DNA from: Diploptera punctata
Taxonomy: Eukaryota > Arthropoda > Insecta > Blattodea > Blaberidae
NCBI GenBank assembly: GCA_030220185.1
Contig: JASPKZ010007797.1
Coordinates: 2,896,001-2,960,000 of the forward strand
Length of the DNA stretch: 64,000 bases
Direction of reading: 5' to 3'
Below the pieces are notes generated by a model. That model did not search any database. It saw only the letters and a list, made by a program, of their open reading frames with translations, and was not told the origin of the DNA. This document shows, piece after piece, positions 42,536 to 54,650 of the stretch (positions are counted from its first letter, which is position 1; each line of letters opens with the position of its first letter). Both the position numbers and the translations under genes were made by a program.

Positions 42536-45500
42536 CATGGGGTAGTTGTAATTACCTTAACGACGCATATTTAAAAGTCAGCGCTCTTAGATGTTCTTAG
42601 CGTATTTATGTGAATTCCATGAAAAGTAAAAATAAGAAAATCACTTAGCAAATCAATGGTGAGAAAGAAAATATTTTTTTTTTTACATTTATATTGAATG
42701 TAGAGAAATTGCAATCTATAATTTTTTTGAAAATATATTAATTGTATTATAAAAAATAAGGTTTTTTTAAATAATGCGTAAAATATGTTCACTTATAAGT
42801 AATGTTTAATAAAAATTGAAAAGGTAAACAGTTATATTCATAGGAACAAAACTTGACCAGAACATAATTTACTGAACATTAGATATGTATAGAAAGTAAA
42901 TTGTGCGTATAGATGTAAAAGTATGGAAACTGCAATCACGATTCGCTATATATTGAACGTGGCATATTAATGAAACATTTTGGCAACCCTATTTAAGGAA
43001 AGAATTTTGATGGACGTGTATTTGTATGTATTTCTATGTGTAATGATATGGCTGAGTGAAATTTGTGAATGAGAGAGTGAATGAATGGGTGACGGGTTTA
43101 TGTGATGGTTTTATGAGTGAGGTGGTAAAGAGAGTAGTTTACTTGTTTAGTAAGTGTGCATATTGAAAAAAACAGTTTGATATGTGATTTGTCGAAAGTA
43201 CATTACAGTAGCTATCCATTTATTACATTTGTCGATTCGTTGGATGTACTGGCAGGAGTGTTATAGTCCTTAACTTGAACATTAGTATATTTATGAATTT
43301 TAATTACTCTTGAAATAAATTCGTTATATAAAGATAATCTGTGTAAGGGGGGAGGTCTAGAATCGTAACTCACAATGTCCATAACTTACAGGAGGAAGGA
43401 TTTACTATTGGGCAGCTTAGATAAAAGACTAAATTGTACACTAATAAAGATGAGATTTACTACTTTACAACTTGAAATAGATCTCTTTTGTTGTGATTAC
43501 TAGTGCATCACAATATCAGAATACTGAGTTAAGACTTTTCACCTCTGACGTACAGATATTTAAAATGGTTAGGAGAAAAAAAGCAGTTGAACAGGGACAG
43601 GTACGTGACAGTGAAATATGAGAAAGGAAATTAAAAAGAACAGTTAGATAGATAGTGCTTTATTACTAGAAAGACAGTAGAATGTATGACAACATCAATT
43701 ACAAATAAATAAATTACTGTTGTGTCGCAAGTAGACAGTGGTACATAGGCGCTGTAAAGACGGCTTAAAGTCAATATTGAATTTACAATTTAAAACTGGA
43801 AGGAAGAAATTTACATTTATTTTGAATATATGTTATTATTCGTGGTTGAATAGTTACGAAGATATTTATAGCATGTATAATATATAATAATTAATAATAA
43901 TAATAATAAATAATAATAATAGGTTTATTTTACGTGGCAGAGTTAAGATGTTAAGGTCTTGTCTATCATAGAATCAGGTTAGAAAAAATACAAAAATTGC
44001 TCTTACATGTAAATTACAATGAAGAAAATTATTACATGCTTTATCCACAATACAATTATTATTGGAATGTATTTAGATTTACTGTAGATTTGAGAAATTA
44101 AATATAAAATGTATAAGATAGAAAAATGAGAAAGTATATTATTAATGACATAGATTAAATTTAGTTCCGGAGAAAAATAAATATTTATTTTTATTCCACG
44201 CATTAAATGCGTGCTTAAAATATGGGCATTTATATTACTCGCACTCTGTGTTTATGTAAATTGTTAGCGTCGATAAGTGTAGTAGGGTGCGATGATCAGG
44301 CCATAGGAAGTTGTAGGAGAACTTGAGGAAAAACGTTCAATATAAGAGCGAAGAATGAGACTAACACGAATATTAGGTGAGGATAGAGATGCGTGTGAGG
44401 GGATGTACTACGGGTTTAATAGTCAGCTAGTGTGTAGGTAAATTGTGACGAAGAAAATGGGTTAGAAAAGAGGGCGATTTGAATGAATAGAGTCTGTACG
44501 CGTATTTGTTGTTGGTAGCGCGTATATAGTGTGTGGTAGAGAGTATTGTAGGATGTATGTGTGTTGTGAATGGATAACATTTGTGTAGTTTAGTGTTATT
44601 TTTATGACGTAGTTGGAAGTGTTGTAATGAGCGACAAGTTAATTTAGGCTGTGTGATATTTGGAAGTAAGCAATTTTATTTCTTTATTAAATGATTTTGT
44701 TGAAATTTGTAACAATTTATTTGGAAAACTTTTGTTTAGACAATTGAGTAATTATTGTAATGTCATATCATTGCTGGGTAACGTAATATGCAATACGATA
44801 TATTTAATATTTCGCGAGCTTAATTATGTTTTATTGAGGAGAAATTTGTTATAAGGAACATGAAGTATATTTAATATAGTGTTTGCAAGCAAGTTTAAAT
44901 ATTAATGGCTAGTTTTGTTAATAATCTAAGAATAATTAGTTTTATTTTGAAAAAGCGAAAGTTAGTTAAAGTGTTTGGCGAATTTATGATTTGTTTTTTT
45001 TTTTTTTGCTTTATTTGCCGCATATACTTTTGTGATATTTAGTTGGAAAAAATGCAAATAGTCGGGATGATATTGAATTTTTGGAAATTTGAGTTCATTT
45101 AGTAGAGAGTTTGCGATTTTTATATAATTAACATATTTTGAGTTAGCATTTTGGAATACGTTTTGTGTTTAAAAATATGTTATGTGGGCCTATTTCGTAA
45201 AGATAAATACGTTCAGGTTTTGATTTAATTGGGCGATTGTTTTAACGGAGTTTAATGTTTTTAAATGTTTATTGGTAAATCCCTGGGTAAAAAATATGTC
45301 ATTAAAAAGTGGTGGACATATTTGGGAGGATAATAGTAGGACGGATGTTAGGAGATTGAATTGGCGTAAGATAAGTGGGAGTGAAAGACGTTAATAATGG
45401 AGTTAGTTGGATTTCGTATGTATAGATGATGGAGTTTATATATTGTAACACTCGTTTAATTGAAGATGCTTGTTTGATTTCTTGAAAGGATAGTAGAGTT

Positions 45501-46034
45501 TTTGTAGAGAAACATAATGTTTAAAATTAAATGTGTTTAGACGTGTTCAGGTCTAACTGAACTCTGGTGGTGGTGGTGGTGTGAATGTGCAGAATGCTGA
45601 ACCAATTTCATTTCCATAATCCTTAATTTAAACCATTTATTGATAAAGTGCTGTTTACTACATCAACTTATGTATTTTTTACAGATGCTGCTCAGTTTTT
45701 CACAAGTGTGTTTTGTTGTGGGCATTGAATATGGTGTTGAGGTGTCACCGAGGTGGCAATGGTGTAATAATGCCACGGTGATATCTCGCCACTTTGGGGG
45801 GGGGGTGGAAAGTTAAAATTGTAATGATTTATAAGACACAGCCATGTCTAGGGGATAATGTTATTTGTCAAGTCGTATGAGGATTGGTTAGGTTTGTTGA
45901 AGGAAGACAGTTATAAGTGATTATCAGTGGATAGCAAATAGTGTTTAGGAATTTAGTGATCGTTAGTTGAGATATGTAAATGAAGGTATTTTTTTTTATT
46001 TCGATAGTATGACAGGTCTGAAAGGTCATTGAGC
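42536..46034. other. No gene recognised; strongly G/T-rich
   Basis: 3.5 kb with marked G-over-C excess. It contains (AAT)n at about 43886-43921, (GGT)n at about 45565-45583 and a G10 run at about 45796. An acceptor-like tract with CAG at 45684 precedes a 36-codon open stretch, but no donor or family supports an exon. Confidence 0.4.
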
Positions 46035-46140
46035 TTTCAGCTGGCTGCTGGCATTACATCCACATGTGTTAATCACACAGGTGAATTATCATAAAACAGT
46101 ATAAGGGTGACATATGGTCAGTATGTCGGCCCCCCTGCCT
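46035..46140 (-). mobile_element. SINE family C, tail fragment
   Basis: Only the last ~105 bp of the family: CAGCTGGCTGCTGGC, TACATCCACATGTGTTAATC, TGACATATGGTCAGTATGTC. The head is missing. Confidence 0.8.
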
Positions 46141-46614
46141 TTAATTATGATAAAATTCACAGGATTAACGAAATGGAATTGGGAAATTGGATTACTTGAT
46201 AATTGATTGAGATAGAAAGAAGATAGTGGTTTTCATAATACATGTGTAGGTTATGTACAATAGCAGAGAAGTTAAAGAAGTAGATTGAAGGAATGAAGAT
46301 ATTGTCATAATTATGTTTAGTACTTAGGAAATGTAGTGTTCATTATATAGTTACAAGTTTATGGTTGGGGTGGGAAGTTAGTTACAATTTTTACAAAATT
46401 CTGAGATTTTGTGTGTGATAGAATTTGGAAAAAAAATAGAGAGAATAAGATTGTCATAGTAATTTTAGTAATTATAATGAAGAGTAAGAGTGAGGTAGAT
46501 AGAATATTTTAGAAGTATTTGATAGGAGTTTAAAGGTTATGATAGGAGTTTTGTTATATAACTTTAGGTATATAATTTCGATAAGTGTTGAAAATTGCAA
46601 TATATAAACTTGGG

Positions 46615-46812
46615 TAGGACATATGATACGAATGGGGGAATGGAAAGTGTTGTAGGAAAATCAGAGAAAAAATGCCGAATTGGTAGACGAAGAATGAACC
46701 ATGATTTGAGGGAAGTAGGTAAACATTAGTTCAGGGTAGGGATGTATTGAGGAGAGCTTATGTCACCGTGGCCATGAACGTGCGGATTCGATAGTGGCAG
46801 TGAATTAGTTTT
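46615..46812 (+). pseudogene. LINE-A 3' end
   Basis: Decayed C-terminal block (HMIRMGEW, AELVDEE, NHDLREVG) ending in GGCCATGAACGTGCGGATTC and the signature GATAGTGGCAGTGAATTAGT followed by a T run. Confidence 0.75.
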
Positions 46813-47604
46813 TTTTTAATATAGAAATCAACATTTTATGTGGTTAGTGATAGAATAAAAAATGGTTTCTAAAATATTTACTGATGTTAATGAAATTAAT
46901 ATTGCTTATAATATTAAGTTTTAAGATATGTGGTAAATATTTAAGGGGTGGATAATTTGATAGATAATTGCAGTTGAAACAAAGGTTGATAAAATGGAAT
47001 AAGTCTGGAAGGAGAAATAATGAAAGTAAATAATGGCTGTGTCTAAGTAAGTGAATTTTGACAGAGATTCTGTGCCCAAAGCAACAACTGTTTGTGAATA
47101 ACTGAGCTGTATCTTGAGTTGGTGTTGTGAACTGCTACTAGCTGTATTACCTGACACCTGTTGCCCGTCAGGAGTCTATCTGTAATTTAGTTGCACTTAA
47201 CAACATGTGTTATATTTGTAAGTTCCAGCAAGTGACAAATTCCAACATTTTCCTATGTATGCAACTGATAAATGGGAGGGGAGGGGGGTTGTCAAAGTGT
47301 TTATATTTGGTGTATAATTTATAAAAAAATGTACGTGTTATATGATCTATGTGCCATGGATTGGATTACAAATAAATTTGAAGCATGATGTTAAAATAAT
47401 GTTAAGTTAGAGAAAAGAGAAGTTTGGCCATGTTTGAGTGCCATATTAAAGACATGTTTTCGTTATTTTGAAGATATGTTCTGATTTTTTGTTTCCATTA
47501 TTGCCTATGGTGGTAATAGTATTGGTAGTGTGTGATATGGCACTTAGATTATATAAAATTTGTGTTCTATAGTTAAATTGTTGATTCCAAATCTATACTG
47601 TTAT

Positions 47605-47985
47605 TAGAAATTAGGAATAAAGTCGTTGAAACAAATTTTTGGATGAAAGAGATGAAGAGAGAGGTGAATGGAGAAGACTTAATAATAGTGAGCTACATGG
47701 TCTTTACGGAAAATGAGATGTAATAACAGTTAAGTCTGTTATGGGGAGGGCATGTGGCACGAATGGGGAATGAAAGAGGGGCACGGGATCTTCTTGTAGG
47801 ATATGTAGAGGGAAAACAGTTGGTAGAGCAAAAATGAGGTTGGAGAATAACATTACCCATTATTTTATGGAAGTAAATTATACATGGGGATGATTGGGAA
47901 ACATTAGCTGAGGATAGGGAGGTATGAAGGGGTTATGTGCGTGCGGTCATGAACTATGAGTCCGGTAGTAGCAGTGAGTTAGTTA
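47605..47985 (+). pseudogene. LINE-A ORF2 C-terminal fragment
   Basis: Decayed reading with DEERGEWRRLNNSELHGLYG, a GHVARMGNERGARDLLVG-like block, GRAKMRLENN, and an end at TAGTAGCAGTGAGTTAGTT. Multiple frameshifts. It is the longest of the 46-48 kb LINE-A pieces. Confidence 0.75.
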
Positions 47986-50900
47986 TTTTAAAAAGTGCAG
48001 GTCTTACATAATGTTGTATAGTTGTTTGTTTAATGTAATTAAATGCATAAAGAATTTATAAGGTTTTGATTGAAGAAGGATAGAATATATGTCAGGAAGT
48101 TAATTGAGTTATATTAAATAAAAAAAATTAACAGAATTGGATAAATGAGTTTTGGAATCAATGATTTGACTTTATATATAAGATAATAGTAAGTAATAAT
48201 AATGTAAAGAATGCCAATGTAGATTATTATTTTGACTTCATGAATTAATTGATAGATATTTTGTATTTATTTAATAAATGTGTTAGTTTTATGTTAAAGA
48301 TAAAAGTGAGATTATTATTAGCATTAAATTGGTAGTTCTGTGAAAGTATAAAAATCATCTATGTATCACAGATTTTTATTATATAATTTTTTATCCATTT
48401 ATATGATTTTTGCTGTTGTAAGTTCTTATTGTTTATTGTCATGTGGAGTTTTTCAACATTGTATATTGATAGTTTTATGTCATTTGCAACGGTATAAATT
48501 TATTGCAATATGATGTTTTGATTTGATATGACATTGGCATTCTATTGACAGAATATTGTAACTTTTTAAATTAGAGAAGAGCTTGAAAATAGTATAGTTT
48601 AAATGTTAATAATAATTGTTGTTTTTAATGTGATCCTGAAGAAAAATGTAAGATATTGTAAAGATATATAAGTTATAAAGTTGGTTTGAATATGGAGTTA
48701 ATATTGTGGAATTTAGAAATAGAGGAGGAGAGTATTTTCAAGCTATATTTAGAATAAGTGTTAAATGTAGATTAAATGTTTTGATAAGTTCAGCACTTTG
48801 TGAGATTAGAATAATAGGTTTGTATTAGAAATTTTTAAAATTGGTTTAATGGTAGGGATTTTAAGTCAGGACAAAGTTCTGAGAGTTTATAAATTGTTAA
48901 GAATGATTTAAAATGAAAACAAGAAAGAAGAAAATATAGATAGAATCCTCTGGTTGAAATATTGTGATTTAATTGAAAGGATAGCAGTAATGTATATGTA
49001 ACAAAGTTCAGAAGTTAGTGTTGAGTTTTAATTTAATTTACTTAGTATTCAGACTTATTTTTCATGAGAGATTAAAAATATTGTGTATATTTTAGAGGTT
49101 TAGTGAAGTTAGTTTAGTATTTTAGTAATTTGAAAATTATGTAGGAGTGATAGCTGTTACAGATTTGAAATGAGAACCTTAGAAGCCAAGGGATAGAAGT
49201 GTGAAATTGCTAATTTTTAAGTGAAGTGTAGATTTTAGTAGTTAAAGCAGATACTAATGTGAGTGGATACAAGTAAAAATGTGTGGTGCTGAAATATAGT
49301 GGCTGAAAAGTGCTAAAAGAAATGAAAATTGTAGTGTTTGAACTTTGAAAATTGTTCAGTGAAAAGTGACCTTTTATTGCTTATACCTCTTGGCTTGTAA
49401 GGGTCTGGAATGAAGTTAATTATTCAGATTTAGGGAAGTTAGAAGTTTTGATATTTAGCAGAAGTTAGAGAGACCCATCCATGTATTGCAATATTGAAGT
49501 TAAATTCAGTTCTTGGTTTTGATAGAATTTGCCAGTATTTGTGATGAAGTAATTGATTTACTTGTTTATAGAATTTTTAAACAAGTTTTATTTGATATAT
49601 GAAAATTGTTTAGATGTTACATTTAATTTAATATGTTTTTGTTCTGGACAAATTAATTTCTTGAAAAGAAAAATGTATGGTTGAGATGATAATTTTTGTT
49701 AAAAAATTAAAAATTTGTTTAAATAATTGTTAGTAATATATAGTTTGAATTATATTTAGTTTTATATTATTATTATTCTGAAGAAGATTTCTGATGGAGT
49801 ATTAGAAGATGAAGATGGGGGAAGGCACTTATATTTTTCCTTGATTGCATATTTGGTATGTATTTAAGATAACAGCCTTTGTGTAATCTTGGGTGAGAAG
49901 AGTGCCATGTGCAGCCAACTGTGAAGAATTTTTTTAAGTATATTTGTAAGATTGTTAGTTTATATGATTAATTAGGTATTAGATGCATTTTTATGGAATA
50001 GGAATGTGGGTATTTTGAAATATATTTTTGAAGAACAGAGATTGTTTGACATAACTTAATATTGGGGTTTTGATATGAAATATGTTATCAGTTGCATATT
50101 ATGTTGGAATTTGTATTTGTGCTTGAAATTGTTGTTTCACATATGTTATGATAATATGACAAGTGCTTTATTTAGTATGTTACATGTTGTGCACAGGCTA
50201 TTCTTAAATAAATACATACATACATACATACCATATATAATACATATATGTACATTTACATAAATAATGCATAAATAGTATATAATACATAAATAAACAA
50301 AAATAATACATACTCTATACATATTGAAGATATACATATGCAAATTATACAAATTATCACAGACTGGTGGTTAATGTATCTGAAGTATTTTTGTTTGAAT
50401 TTTTACTTGAGAGATATTGAAAGTAATTTGGTTCCTTTTGAAGTAATTTAAAGATGTTTTATTTAAATTTGAAGTTATTTGTGCTCCTTTAATTTTTTTA
50501 AAGTTATTTAAAAATATTTGATCATCATTTTGTAGAGTCCATAGTTGTTTTTAATTATAAGAAAGGAAAGAAGGAAGTTTATAGTTAGGTCAGTTACCTG
50601 GTATTAAATGAATAATATTAAAGTTAAAAAAAAGTTCATATAAAAATGTATTAAGGTGAGAAATTACTTCAGATATATTGACAATGTGAATTTATACTAT
50701 TTAGGATATAGGCCCTACATACAAAAATGCATCTGGAGACAGATAAGCAGATAGAAAACACAGATACTGACTGACAGACACACATACACACACAGAAATA
50801 ACTATATATGTACATACATAGTTATATAAATACATATATTTAGAGACATGCCATATTCGTATAACAAACATTCATTTATATACGAATATTTTAACACTGA

Positions 50901-51152
50901 CATATGCGTAGAGATATACATGTATTTTAGCAGACTGACACTTGTGAAGAAAATTACACAAAGTAGGGTTAAATTTACAGAAATACAAGCAGTTAGGAAA
51001 GAAAAGCCTGTGTATAATGTGTACATATTAAGGTGTTCTTGTCATATTATGTGTAAACATGTGTGTTCTTCAAATTTCAAGTTCACATCACTTGTTGGAA
51101 CTTTACAAATATAGTACATGTTGATTAAGTGCAACTAAATTATGGATAGACA
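47986..51152. other. No gene recognised; T/G/A-rich
   Basis: 3.2 kb of C-poor DNA with short microsatellites ((TACA)n near 50210-50231). No exon, RNA gene or terminal repeats could be supported. It would fit an intron. Confidence 0.4.
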
Positions 51153-51433
51153 GTCGGTGGTCCAGAACCATACTGTTTTCTAAGTGTATTGTTTGGAATT
51201 CATGTTATATGGTAAAAATTCTATTTTCATGAGTACAGTAAGAATGAAACAGGAATTTGATGTTTTGATTGCTAATGGCATGGTAATTGTATATGTTAAT
51301 TGCTGATGCCATTAGGAATTGAAACCTATAATTGCTGTTTTATTGTGAGTGTTCTCATGGAAATAGAGTATTCACCACATAATATGAGTTCAAGACAATT
51401 CACTTAAAACAGTATGGTTCTGGACCATCGGCT
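51153..51433. mobile_element. Fold-back element, ~280 bp
   Basis: The outer arms CGGTGGTCCAGAACCATACT GTTTT and AAAACAGTATGGTTCTGGAC CATCGG pair. Pairing continues inward (ATGGCATGG... against CCATT; CATGAGTACAGT against CTCATGG), so nearly the whole length folds on itself. It lies 7 bp from the next fold-back element. Confidence 0.8.
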
Positions 51434-51440
51434 TGTAGAC

Positions 51441-51731
51441 AAGTCCCAGAGCAGAATGCATGCCAAAAGCAGGAAAAAATTGGTTAGGGCTTCCAAAGTC
51501 TTTTGGAGAAATGCAAGCAGAAGGTAGAAATAGACCAAATGCTATGAAAGTGCAAACAGAATGGCAAAATTATGCTCAGTTCCTTGGAACTATGTGTAAT
51601 TTTTGCTGTTCTGTTTGTACTTTTACAGCATTTGGGCTATTTCTACCTTCTGCTTGCATTTCTCCGGAAGCGCGGAAGCCCTGGCCAATTTTTTTCTGCT
51701 TTTGGCATGCATTCTGCTCTGGGACTTAGTA
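51441..51731. mobile_element. Fold-back element, ~290 bp
   Basis: Left AAGTCCCAGAGCAGAATGCA and right TGCATTCTGCTCTGGGACTT pair exactly, and the arms stay complementary for about 130 bp with scattered mismatches (GCAAGCAGAAGGTAGAAATA against its complement). The reading frame across the right arm reflects the palindrome and not a gene. Confidence 0.85.
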
Positions 51732-51773
51732 TATATTTTTTCTTTTTAACTAAAAAAATATATACTAAGTCCC
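51721..51773. repeat. 22-bp-arm hairpin adjoining the fold-back element
   Basis: GGGACTTAGTATATATTTTT T at the left pairs with AAAAAAATATATACTAAGTC CC at the right around a 9-nt loop. It shares the GGGACTT end with the fold-back element, so the two may be nested. Confidence 0.85.
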
Positions 51774-51889
51774 ACTGATTTTTACGCGCACAAATGCAGG
51801 TGGCTGTTTGTTAACTTTAATCTGGTATACACTACATTGTATACTTGGACATATTACTTTGTTTATTATATATCTTTAACTCTGTATGC

Positions 51890-52395
51890 TTACAGGTGTC
51901 ATGCTTGCACAACAATGTTTATCATCTTCAATCATATATACATACTCAGAGGTACCAGGTATGCACAACACTGTTTATCATTTTTATTGGAGTATATATG
52001 TACCATCTTGTATGCTTGTCCATGTCATTCGTTATTACTGTATACTTATCTATTTATCCTTATCTGCTTACAGGTCCTATGGCTGTACAAGACTGTTTAT
52101 CAACTTTAACCACATATACATATTCAGCAGTATTAAGTCTGCACAAGACTGTTTATTAGTTTCGCCCCTACACATGCACACATACATATAAGTACTAGGC
52201 TTGCACAATCCTGTTTTTAAACTTTCTTCATATACATACTTCTACGGTATCGAGTCCTCTATAGGACTATGTTACTTTTTGTACTCAACTCACATATACA
52301 TGCCTATATAGGTACAGGGAAGGCTTGCACAACTCGATTTCTAACCTTACCCTCACATACATACTTACCATTATTCACTTTCCACAATCTTGCTT
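51890..52395. repeat. Degenerate minisatellite
   Basis: Five to six units with the core GGCTTGCACAACACTGTTTA, a TCAACTTTAACC block and CACATATACATAC, near 51900, 51960, 52083, 52137, 52196 and 52329. Unit length varies from about 55 to 130 bp. Confidence 0.7.
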
Positions 52396-52589
52396 CTCAA
52401 TAGTTATGGATTGGACTATTTTTTATAAAATATGATTCATTGTACATATTTGTACAAATTAATACAGATCCTATCTATACGTTTTCACACGCTATGCAAT
52501 CATACACCTATCTCAAAACAACAATGTTACATCACAGTTTCTACATCTCTCTCTCTACTTTTTTTTTTTTTTTCCACCATGCACATGTT

Positions 52590-54120
52590 CCACTCCCATT
52601 CATGTTCCTCTGCTTTCCAAGTCCAGAACTCTACCACTGAGCTATCAGGACATTATACTACAGTAACTCCAAATCTTCCTCTTATACTGCTTTTAGTTGG
52701 GCTTATTTTTTTAATTCTTTTTTTTTAGAAAAGTTCTGCCAGGACATGGATTCGATCCACGGTCCTCTTGCATTCTAATCCTGTGCTCTACCACTGAGCT
52801 ATTATGACTAGATACTATAGTAACCCCGAATCTTCCTCTTATACTGCTTTTAGTTGGGCTTATATTTTTTAATTAACTTTTTTTTTTAGAAAAGTTCTGC
52901 CAGGACCTGGATTCGATCCTAGGTCCTCTTGTATTCTAATCCTGTGCTCTACCACTGAGCTATCAGGACTAGATACTATAGTAACCCCGAATCTTCCTCT
53001 TATAGTGCTTTTAGTTGGCTTATATTTTTTATTTAACTTTTTTTTTAGAAAAGTTCTGCCAGGACCAGGATTCGATCCTAGGTCCTCTTGTATTCTAATC
53101 CTGTGCTCTACCACTGAGCTATTAGGACTAGATACTATAGTAACCCCGAATCTTCCTCTTATACTGCTTTTAGTCGGGCTTATATTTTTTAATTAACTTT
53201 TTTTTAGAAAAGTTCTGCCAGGACCTGGATTCGATCCTAGGTCCTCTTGTATTCTAATCCTGTGCTCTACCACTGAGCTGTTAGGACTAGATACTATAGT
53301 AACCCCAAATCTTCCTCCTATACTGCTTTTACTTGGACTTATATTTTTTAATTAATTCTTTTAGAAAAAACATCTGCCAGGACATGGATTCCATCCACAG
53401 TCTTCTTGCATTACAGTCCTGTGCTCTAACCCTGAGCTATTACGACTACGTACTACAATAACTCCAAATCATCCTCTTATACTGCTTTTACTTGGACTTA
53501 TATTTTTTTAATTAACTTTTTTAGAAAAACTTCTGCCGGGACCCGGATTCGGTCCAGGTTCCTCTCGCATTCTACTCCGGTGCTCTACCACAGACCTACT
53601 AGGACTAGATAGTAGAATAACTCCAAATTTTCCTCTTAGCCTGCTTTTACTTTGAGCTACATTTTTTTTTTCAGAAAAACTTCTGCCGGGACCTGGATTC
53701 AATCCAGAGTCCTTTACCTTCCTAGTCATCTGCTCTACCACTTACCTAGAAAGTACTAGAGTAACTCCGGATCTTCCTCTTGTTTTATTTCGTCATATTT
53801 AATTTCTTTTTTTAAACTTTTACCGGGACCTACATTTGATGCGTCATCTGCCATTCCAGTCTACCATTCACGCTAACGGGACTGTTAATTTTCCTCTTAC
53901 GTTTTTTAGACCGACACATTTTAAAATTGTATATTATAAAACAAATTCTGCTAGAACAAGGATTGGTCCCGGGGTCCTCTTGCTTTTGAGTTCTGTACTC
54001 TACCACTAAGTAATTACGACCAGATACTAGATTAACTCCTAATCGACCTCTTATACTTTCTATGTGCTAATTATTTCTTTAAATTAAGTTCTAAAATTAT
54101 AAAAACTTCGACCAAGACTT
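52590..54120 (-). repeat. Tandem array of tRNA-like units (~10 copies, 150-161 bp)
   Basis: Each unit, on the minus strand, contains ATAGCTCAGTGGTAGAGCAC (A box and D arm), about 27 nt, and GGATCGAATCC (B-box-like), followed by CTGGCAGAACTTTTCTAAAA, whose T run could stop Pol III. Units 1-4 are nearly identical, with tRNA-like parts at 52736-52808, 52896-52969, 53055-53128 and 53214-53288. Unit starts marked by AGAA at 52727, 52888, 53047, 53206, 53363, 53523 and 53673 give periods of 161, 159, 159, 157, 160 and 150. Outer units are diverged and shorter. The D arm is Ala-like, but acceptor-stem pairing is poor. The two ~80-codon minus-strand open frames here are by-products. Confidence 0.88.
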
Positions 54121-54450
54121 CAAAACAGAACCAGTTTCATTTATCTTATATCGTAGTACAAATGTTCACTCAAATGTTTAAAATGTAGGGGTGGGCAAGT
54201 ATATTTGCTTCCAAATTTAGTATAACAAAATCACAATAATTTGTAGTTTTGACAAAGAAAAGACTTATCTTTAACGCATTATTTCCAATTACATTCAATA
54301 CTTTTCTAGGATTATAAACCTTACAGCTCTCCACCTACCATATCCTTCTTCCTTCCAAGTATTACGCCGAGACCTGTTACGATCCTATAGAAAATTTTCC
54401 CTTATGGGAAATTCTCGTATAAGACTTGAAAGCATAATAATAGTTCCTTC

Positions 54451-54650
54451 GATTGGTTGCTGGCCAAAGGAAGGCAAGACCAGTGATAGGGCTGCCATCT
54501 TACAGCCTCTGGTCAGGCTTTTCTGGAGAAGAAAAGAAAATAAAGGAAAGAAGAAATGGAAAAAAGGAAGGACTCCCTAGACCCTCAGATGCCCTAATAG
54601 TGTCGGGGTCGAAAAAACAAGAGTTAACCAAGAGAGGTTAGATAGTAAAG
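54451..54650 (+). other. GC-richer block, unclassified (possible repeat fragment)
   Basis: About 200 bp with CCTAGACCCTCAGATGCCCT, AATAGTGTCGGGGTCGAAAA and AGAGTTAACCAAGAGAGGTT. It stands out from the AT-rich surroundings and resembles a repeat seen in some insect genomes (from memory, untested). The 62-codon frame over it is Lys/Glu-rich without a recognisable domain. Confidence 0.3.

Noticed and set aside
45685..45813. Exon-like open stretch after a TTTTTTACAG tract
   Set aside because: There is no consensus donor, it stops within about 43 codons next to a G10 run, and no family was recognised.
51837..52191. Overlapping Tyr/Cys-rich open frames of 90-104 codons in all three plus frames
   Set aside because: All three frames are open because of the degenerate minisatellite, so there is no frame preference.
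52736..53288. Functional tRNA genes in the array
   Set aside because: Acceptor stems do not pair well and the anticodon arm is not convincing. They are called tRNA-like repeat units.
52869..53741. Minus-strand open frames of about 80 codons with repeated VVEHRIRIQEDLGSNPGPGR-like peptides
   Set aside because: They are translations of the tRNA-like tandem array. The peptide periodicity follows the DNA repeat and the frames break in other units.
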